Source: SG8-41 sp029864385 (GTDB taxonomy: Bacteria; Pseudomonadota; Gammaproteobacteria; Burkholderiales; SG8-41). From it: DNA of 11,971 nt. The first letter of the stretch is position 1. Every line of letters starts with the position of its first letter. The notes below the pieces were generated by a model. That model searched no databases and was not told the origin of the DNA. It worked only from the letters and a program-made list of their open reading frames with translations. Below, piece by piece: positions 7,979-11,971 of this stretch. The DNA lies in contig JAOTTL010000114.1 in assembly GCA_029864385.1 (NCBI GenBank), positions 1 through 11,971 of the forward strand. The letters are read 5' to 3'. A program made the translations under genes and the position numbers.

Positions 7979-8950
7979 TCAGCTATACCGGATACGCGGG
8001 TCCAGCCAGGCGTAGCAGATGTCCACCACGAAGTTCACAAAAATGAATACCATCACCACGAGCATCACCAGGGCCTGGGTCAGGCTGTAGTCGTTGTTGA
8101 TCACCGACTCGACGAACAGCTTGCCGAGGCCGTTCAAATTGAAGACCTGCTCGGTCACCACCAGCCCCCCCATCAGGAATGCGAACTCGAGGCCGACCAC
8201 GGTGATCACGGGCAGCATCGCGTTCTTCAGGGCGTGGCGCCGGATGATCAGTTTCTCCCACAGACCCTTGGCGCGCGCAGTGCGCACGTAATCCTCGCGC
8301 AGCACCTCGAGCAGCGCGGAGCGCGTCATCCGCGTCGCCACCGCTGAGTAACGGTAGCCGGTGGCCACCGTCGGCCAGATCAGCATGGAAAGATTGTGGA
8401 CCGGGTCCTCCCAGATCGGCACGTATTGAATCGGCGGCATCCACGGGGAATCGAATAGATAATTCGTGGATATTAGAAGCCCGACGATGATCAGGATCCC
8501 GAGCCAGAAGCTCGGCATGGCGATCCCGGCGATGCTGATGCAGCGCACGACGTAGTCGATCCAGGTGTTTTGCTTGACCGCGGAAATCGTGCCCAGCGGA
8601 ATCGCAATGATGATCCCGACGAGGGTAGCCATGATTGCCACCTGCAACGACAGCTCAAAGCGCAACGCGATTTCCGAGATGATGGGCTGGCCGGTCCACA
8701 TGGAAATGCCAAAGTCGAAGCGCATGAGGCCCCATACGAAACTGAAGAACTGCCCCAGCATCGGCTGGTTGGTCCCCATCTCCTCGCGGCAGACCTCGAG
8801 CGCGTTCTCGTCGAAGTAGCCCCCGGTTCCGGCCATGCGCATTTCGCAGATATCGCCGGGAATGAGTCGCAGCAGCGTAAAGACCAGCAGCGCCGCTCCA
8901 AACAGGGTCGGGATGACCAGCAGCCCGCGCTTCAATATATAGCGGTACAT
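7979..8950 (-). CDS. DppB-type ABC transporter permease
   Basis: A 323-residue inner-membrane permease of the DppB/OppB type. The N-terminus MYRYILKRGLLVIPTLFG (1-18) leads straight into helix 1 with the family LRLIPGD (27-33). Next comes a periplasmic loop of about 65 residues, then the BPD domain with helices near 101-121, 136-158, 188-203, 249-268 and 292-312. The EAA loop DYVRTARAKGLWEKLIIRRHA (split as DYVRTARAKGL, 220-230, and WEKLIIRRHA, 231-240) is canonical, and the end LDPRIRYS is typical. Cys35 and Cys54 lie in the first periplasmic loop. No good ribosome binding site is seen before ATG 8950. The gene follows the binding-protein gene after 76 bp that include a strong hairpin, and DppC starts ten bases after its stop. 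Confidence 0.95.
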   Translation of the reverse strand: MYRYILKRGLLVIPTLFGAALLVFTLLRLIPGDICEMRMAGTGGYFDENALEVCREEMGTNQPMLGQFFSFVWGLMRFDFGISMWTGQPIISEIALRFELSLQVAIMATLVGIIIAIPLGTISAVKQNTWIDYVVRCISIAGIAMPSFWLGILIIVGLLISTNYLFDSPWMPPIQYVPIWEDPVHNLSMLIWPTVATGYRYSAVATRMTRSALLEVLREDYVRTARAKGLWEKLIIRRHALKNAMLPVITVVGLEFAFLMGGLVVTEQVFNLNGLGKLFVESVINNDYSLTQALVMLVVMVFIFVNFVVDICYAWLDPRIRYS

Positions 8951-8970
8951 AATCTGAACGGGGAAACGCT

Positions 8971-9001
8971 GCCGCCCGCGACCAGAAACGGTGCGGGCGG
9001 C
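8971..9001. terminator. GC-rich intercistronic hairpin after the binding-protein gene
   Basis: GCCGCCCGC (8971-8979) and GCGGGCGGC (8993-9001) form a perfect 9-bp inverted repeat with a 13-base loop. It lies between the binding-protein stop (9027) and the DppB start (8950). There is no T-run on the minus strand, so it is not a standard intrinsic terminator. Hairpins in this position commonly stabilise the binding-protein mRNA or cause partial read-through, which raises binding protein over permease. This role is inferred. Confidence 0.6.
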
Positions 9002-9011
9002 GGGCGGTCGT

Positions 9012-9018
9012 ACCTCCT
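9012..9018 (-). promoter_or_regulatory. Orphan ribosome-binding-like sequence AGGAGGT
   Basis: On the minus strand AGGAGGT lies eight bases past the binding-protein stop and some 60 bases before the DppB ATG. No ATG, GTG or TTG follows at a usable distance. The DppB start itself lacks a clear site. The hairpin at 8971-9001 lies between the two, so folding brings this sequence nearer to the start; whether ribosomes use it is speculative. Confidence 0.3.
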
Positions 9019-9026
9019 ATTGCACT

Positions 9027-10646
9027 TTACTTGTCAAGCCATACGTTATCGAGCGACTGGTTGAGATAGTGGCTCGGGCTGATTTTCCATCCCTTCACGT
9101 ACGAGCGGTGAGGAATGATGCGGTTCCACCACAGCGTGATGAAGGCGTTGGCGTGCGTATCGAGTGTGAGCTTCTCCATCTGGCGCATCAACACGCGCTG
9201 CTCCTTCGGGTCAGCCGACCGGCTCATCTTGTCAAACAGCGCGTCAACCTCACGGTCCTGGTAGTTGCCGTTGTTGTTTCCAGCGCGGTCGTCCGAGATA
9301 AACTTCGAGACGTCCACGAGCGGATTGACGATGGACTGGCAGTTGAAGTCGAGGGAGACATCGAACTCCTTCTTCTTGCGCAGCATGTCGTAGAACGGCC
9401 CCGTCGGAATCGTGTGCTGCTCAAACTTGAGCCCGACCTCCCGCCACTGGTCGATCAGCCAGGTGCCCACGATCTTGTAGGGTTGATCGACAGCCCGGTT
9501 GTTGAAGTAATAGGTCTTCGACAGGTCTATCCCCGATTCCTTGAGCAGCCTTTTTGCCTCCGCGCGGGATTTCTTGAGGTCGGGCCAGTAGCCTGCGATC
9601 TGCTCGAGCTCCTGCTTGGTTGCGGCGAGCGCGTGGTTAGGGAAGGCGATGCCCCCCACGGCCTTGACGATCGCGATCTGGGACAAATACTTGGAGCCGC
9701 CCCAGCGATCCACCGCCAGTGTGAGCGCCCTGCGCACGCGCACGTCGTCGAACGGCTTCCTCTTGTGGTTGACGGTCGTGATCAGCACGCAGTTCCAGTC
9801 GCTCTCTTGCACGGTGATGTCCTTGCCGAGCGCTTTGACGAGGTCGTCGCGGGCTTTCGGCGGGAAGCCGCGGAACTCGATCGCGGCGCGGTCACCGCGG
9901 ATTGCCTGCACCCGCAGCGACTGCTTCTTGGCGAAGATCGCGTCAAAGCTATCGAGATAGGGCTTGCCCTTGACGAAGAAGTCGGGATTGCGCACGCCAC
10001 GAATAACTGCACCCGCCTCGCGCTTCTCGAACTTGAACGCGCCTGTGCCATTGATGTTCTTCTCGTACCAGTGCATGTCCTTGTCGAGCTGGCTCTTCTG
10101 GTAGACGAAGTTGTACGGTGCGGCGAGCGCCGGGATGAAGGCGCCGCTCGGGAACTTGAGCTTGAATTGCACCGTGTAATCGTCCGGGGCGGTCACGCTC
10201 TCCACCATGGTGTAAAACGCCTTGCGCGCGCTCGCCACACCTTTCACAGGCCAGATGATCTTGTGGAAGGTGGCCACCACGTCGTGCGCCGTCAACTTGT
10301 CGCCGTTGTGGAATTTCACGTCCTTGCGGATCTTGAACGTGTATGTCTTGTCGCCGTCCGTCGGCGCCTCCACCTTGCCCTCGCAGAGGTCGCAGACAAA
10401 GTCTGTGGTCGAGGAAGGATTGTCCGGATTCACCCGGATCAACAGGCTGTAAAACGGCCGGATCGGATGGATCATCGCGAAAGTGGTCTCGCGGTGCGCA
10501 TCGTAGCTCGGCGGCTCAGCGGGAACGACAAATTGGAGGTTGCCGCCCTGTTTGGGGGTCTGTGCCCCGGCAAGGCCCGCTGCGCTGATGCCGAAGGCGA
10601 TGCCCGCCAACGCAGCGCACACTGCTTTCAATCGGATGGGTTTCAT
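9027..10646 (-). CDS. Periplasmic solute-binding protein, peptide/nickel family (SBP_bac_5)
   Basis: A 539-residue extracytoplasmic binding protein that captures the solute and delivers it to the DppB/DppC-type permeases. A Sec signal peptide is clear: basic MKPIRLK, hydrophobic core (8-24), likely cleavage after LAGA at residue 28. There is no lipobox, so it should be soluble in the periplasm. The SBP_bac_5 signature is YTFKIRKDVKFHNGDKLTA (102-120), followed by HDVVATF. Other family blocks are RRALTLAVDR and DMLRKKKEFDVSL. C85 and C88 (VCDLCEG) form an unusual CxxC in the first lobe. GAGGAG (10652-10657) five bases before the ATG sets the start. It begins the complete importer operon. Members of this family bind peptides, opines, nickel-chelates or sugars, and the ligand is not predictable here. 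Confidence 0.95.
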   Translation of the reverse strand: MKPIRLKAVCAALAGIAFGISAAGLAGAQTPKQGGNLQFVVPAEPPSYDAHRETTFAMIHPIRPFYSLLIRVNPDNPSSTTDFVCDLCEGKVEAPTDGDKTYTFKIRKDVKFHNGDKLTAHDVVATFHKIIWPVKGVASARKAFYTMVESVTAPDDYTVQFKLKFPSGAFIPALAAPYNFVYQKSQLDKDMHWYEKNINGTGAFKFEKREAGAVIRGVRNPDFFVKGKPYLDSFDAIFAKKQSLRVQAIRGDRAAIEFRGFPPKARDDLVKALGKDITVQESDWNCVLITTVNHKRKPFDDVRVRRALTLAVDRWGGSKYLSQIAIVKAVGGIAFPNHALAATKQELEQIAGYWPDLKKSRAEAKRLLKESGIDLSKTYYFNNRAVDQPYKIVGTWLIDQWREVGLKFEQHTIPTGPFYDMLRKKKEFDVSLDFNCQSIVNPLVDVSKFISDDRAGNNNGNYQDREVDALFDKMSRSADPKEQRVLMRQMEKLTLDTHANAFITLWWNRIIPHRSYVKGWKISPSHYLNQSLDNVWLDK

Positions 10647-10803
10647 TGAATCTCCTCGTTTGGTTAATCCAGCTTATTGTCCGACAGCCGCTAGGCCGTC
10701 TCGAAAGCCGCTGCGGGCTGTGGGAAATCCTGCGCTGGAACAAGATCCCGCAATACCCGCGCCCAGTCTACCACCGGTTTCGGGCCCCGCCTGGCAAAAA
10801 TAC

Positions 10804-11835
10804 TTACACCCGTGGACATGAAACCCAATGCCCAGGCTTTAGTTCTCGCAACTGCGGCACCTCGTGCTGGCAGCTGCCCACCGCGAGCGGGCAGCGGGGA
10901 TGAAACACGCAGCCGCTTGGCGGATTGATCGGACTCGGTATTTCGCCCTTCATGACGCGGTGCGCACGCTGTCTCTCGACATCGGGATCCGGGATGGGCA
11001 CGGCCGCGAGCAGCGCCTGGGTGTAGGGGTGTAGCGGATTGGAGAACAGCTCGTCGGAATCGGCGAGTTCCACCAGCCGCCCCAAGTACATCACGGCAAC
11101 CCGGTGGCACAGATGGTGCACCACACTCAGATCGTGGGCGATGAACAGATACGAAAGGTGGAACTGCTCGCGCAGGCTCTCCAGCAGATTGATCACCTGC
11201 GCCTGGATCGAAACGTCCAGAGCGGATACCGCCTCGTCGCATACGATGAACTGCGGATTGAGCGCCAGCGCACGAGCGATGCCCACGCGTTGGCGCTGTC
11301 CGCCGCTCATTTCGTGCGGATAGCGATCCATGAACTTCGGATTGAGTCCGCATACCAAAAGCAGCTCCGCCACGCGTTCGTCACGTTCCTTCTGTTTAGG
11401 GTAGATGCCATGGACCTTCATCGGTTCCCCGATGATGTCACCCACTTTCATCCGCGGATTGAGCGAACTGAAGGGGTCCTGGAAAATGACCTGCATCCGC
11501 TCGCGTTTTTCGTTTAAGGCTTTTCGGCCGAGCTTGGTGAGGTTCTGGCCCTCGAAGATGATCTCTCCGGAGGTCAGCTTTTCGAGATGCAGAATGCAGC
11601 GCCCGGTGGTGGTCTTGCCGCAGCCGGATTCGCCGACCAACCCCAAGGTCTCGCCGCGCGCGATGGTAAAGCTCACGTCATCGACCGCCTTGATCTTCGC
11701 AGCAGTCCCGCGGGAGAGGATTCCTTTCGTCATCGTAAAGTGCATCTTCAAATTCCGCACTTCGAGCAACGGTTGTCCTGCCTGCGCCGCCTGGGATGCG
11801 TCGCGACGCAACGTTGCGCCTGCGACCGCACTCAT
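10804..11835 (-). CDS. DppF-type ABC transporter ATP-binding protein
   Basis: A 343-residue ATPase subunit of a peptide-type importer. Motifs: Walker A GESGCGKT (68-75), Q-loop FQD (118-120), signature MSGGQ (176-180), Walker B FIVCDE (196-201), switch H234. The C-terminal oligopeptide extension starts at PLHPYT (267-272) and carries C309, C315, C322 and C340, the same spacing as in the other ATPases here and consistent with an iron-sulfur site. The D-loop region reads CDEAVSALD, where CDEPVSALD is usual and is found in the fused protein. Its ATG overlaps the stop of the preceding DppD-type gene (ATGA), with AGGAGG (11840-11845) four bases upstream. It is closely similar to the second half of the fusion at 4797-6842. 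With its partner it most likely ends an upstream operon rather than serving the permeases downstream. Confidence 0.95.
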   Translation of the reverse strand: MSAVAGATLRRDASQAAQAGQPLLEVRNLKMHFTMTKGILSRGTAAKIKAVDDVSFTIARGETLGLVGESGCGKTTTGRCILHLEKLTSGEIIFEGQNLTKLGRKALNEKRERMQVIFQDPFSSLNPRMKVGDIIGEPMKVHGIYPKQKERDERVAELLLVCGLNPKFMDRYPHEMSGGQRQRVGIARALALNPQFIVCDEAVSALDVSIQAQVINLLESLREQFHLSYLFIAHDLSVVHHLCHRVAVMYLGRLVELADSDELFSNPLHPYTQALLAAVPIPDPDVERQRAHRVMKGEIPSPINPPSGCVFHPRCPLAVGSCQHEVPQLRELKPGHWVSCPRV

Positions 11836-11971
11836 GAAGCCTCCTTCAGCAGACGCTCAAGCCGGGCCTTCTCAAAGCACGCCGACGTGTGGCCGCCGCC
11901 TGCGCTCTCGAGCGGCGGCACCTCCTTTTCACAGCGCGCGACCGCGAAGCTGCAGCGTGGCCGATATGCGC
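11832..11971 (-). CDS. DppD-type ABC transporter ATP-binding protein, C-terminal tail only
   Basis: Only the last 45 residues and the TGA stop are inside the window. The tail reads RPRCSFAVARCEKEVPPL and, after 12 more residues, ACFEKARLERLLKEAS. This matches the end of the oligopeptide-transporter C-terminal extension of DppD/OppD ATPases, as in the first half of the fused protein (APRCAAKIGRCEQDVPPL). Three cysteines show the 7- and 18-residue offsets found in the other copies. The codon cut by the edge ends in GC, compatible with the fourth Cys. Its stop overlaps the ATG of the DppF-type gene by four bases, so the two are translationally coupled. Confidence 0.88.
   Translation of the reverse strand, partial: AYRPRCSFAVARCEKEVPPLESAGGGHTSACFEKARLERLLKEAS

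Noticed and set aside
8991..10649. 552-codon plus-strand open frame
   Set aside because: Antisense to the binding-protein gene over its full length; no recognisable domain.
10691..10819. 42-codon minus-strand small frame after the DppF-type gene (MSTGVSIFARRG...AAAFETA)
   Set aside because: It fits the 157-bp gap and overlaps the DppF end by 16 bp, but has no ribosome binding site and no family resemblance. The gap otherwise shows no clear promoter or terminator.

Overview
The window is a high-GC piece of bacterial chromosome. It looks proteobacterial, most likely betaproteobacterial (Burkholderiales-like). That assignment is inference from the style of the genes (CaiB/BaiF CoA transferase, crotonase, AzlCD, enolase-superfamily enzyme, dipeptide-type ABC operon) and from codon bias; no rRNA or other marker gene is present. 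Two genes are cut by the window edges.

Layout. (1) 1-1020, minus: a class III (CaiB/BaiF) CoA transferase running off the left edge. (2) 1316-2101, minus: a crotonase-fold enoyl-CoA hydratase/isomerase-like protein. (3) 2277-3369, minus: azlC and azlD, overlapping, a branched-chain amino acid type exporter. (4) 3601-4707, plus: an enolase-superfamily (mandelate racemase/muconate lactonizing type) enzyme, divergent from azlC and convergent with the transporter cluster. (5) 4797-11971, minus: peptide-type ABC transporter genes. In transcription order these are a DppD-type ATPase tail (cut by the right edge), a DppF-type ATPase, a periplasmic solute-binding protein, a DppB-type permease, a DppC-type permease, and a single-chain DppD-DppF fusion ATPase. 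The split D/F pair probably closes a separate upstream transporter operon. The binding protein, B, C and D-F fusion form a complete second importer.

The coding content is conventional: acyl-CoA metabolism, amino-acid export, peptide or related solute import, and an orphan acid-sugar/lactone-type enzyme. The unusual part is intergenic. Five gaps on the left half carry short-period iteron arrays with inverted counterparts. The periods are exactly 7 bp (1032-1087 and 4704-4793), 10 bp (1163-1256 and 3352-3541) and 13 bp (2143-2266). The two 10-bp elements share 21 identical bases in opposite orientation, and the 10- and 13-bp elements share a TTAATGGT edge motif. One 10-bp unit lies inside the apparent 5' end of azlC. 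I do not recognise these as a named repeat family, and they are the best candidate here for something undescribed.

Many long open frames on the opposite strand (up to about 570 codons) are judged to be GC-bias shadows of the genes listed.
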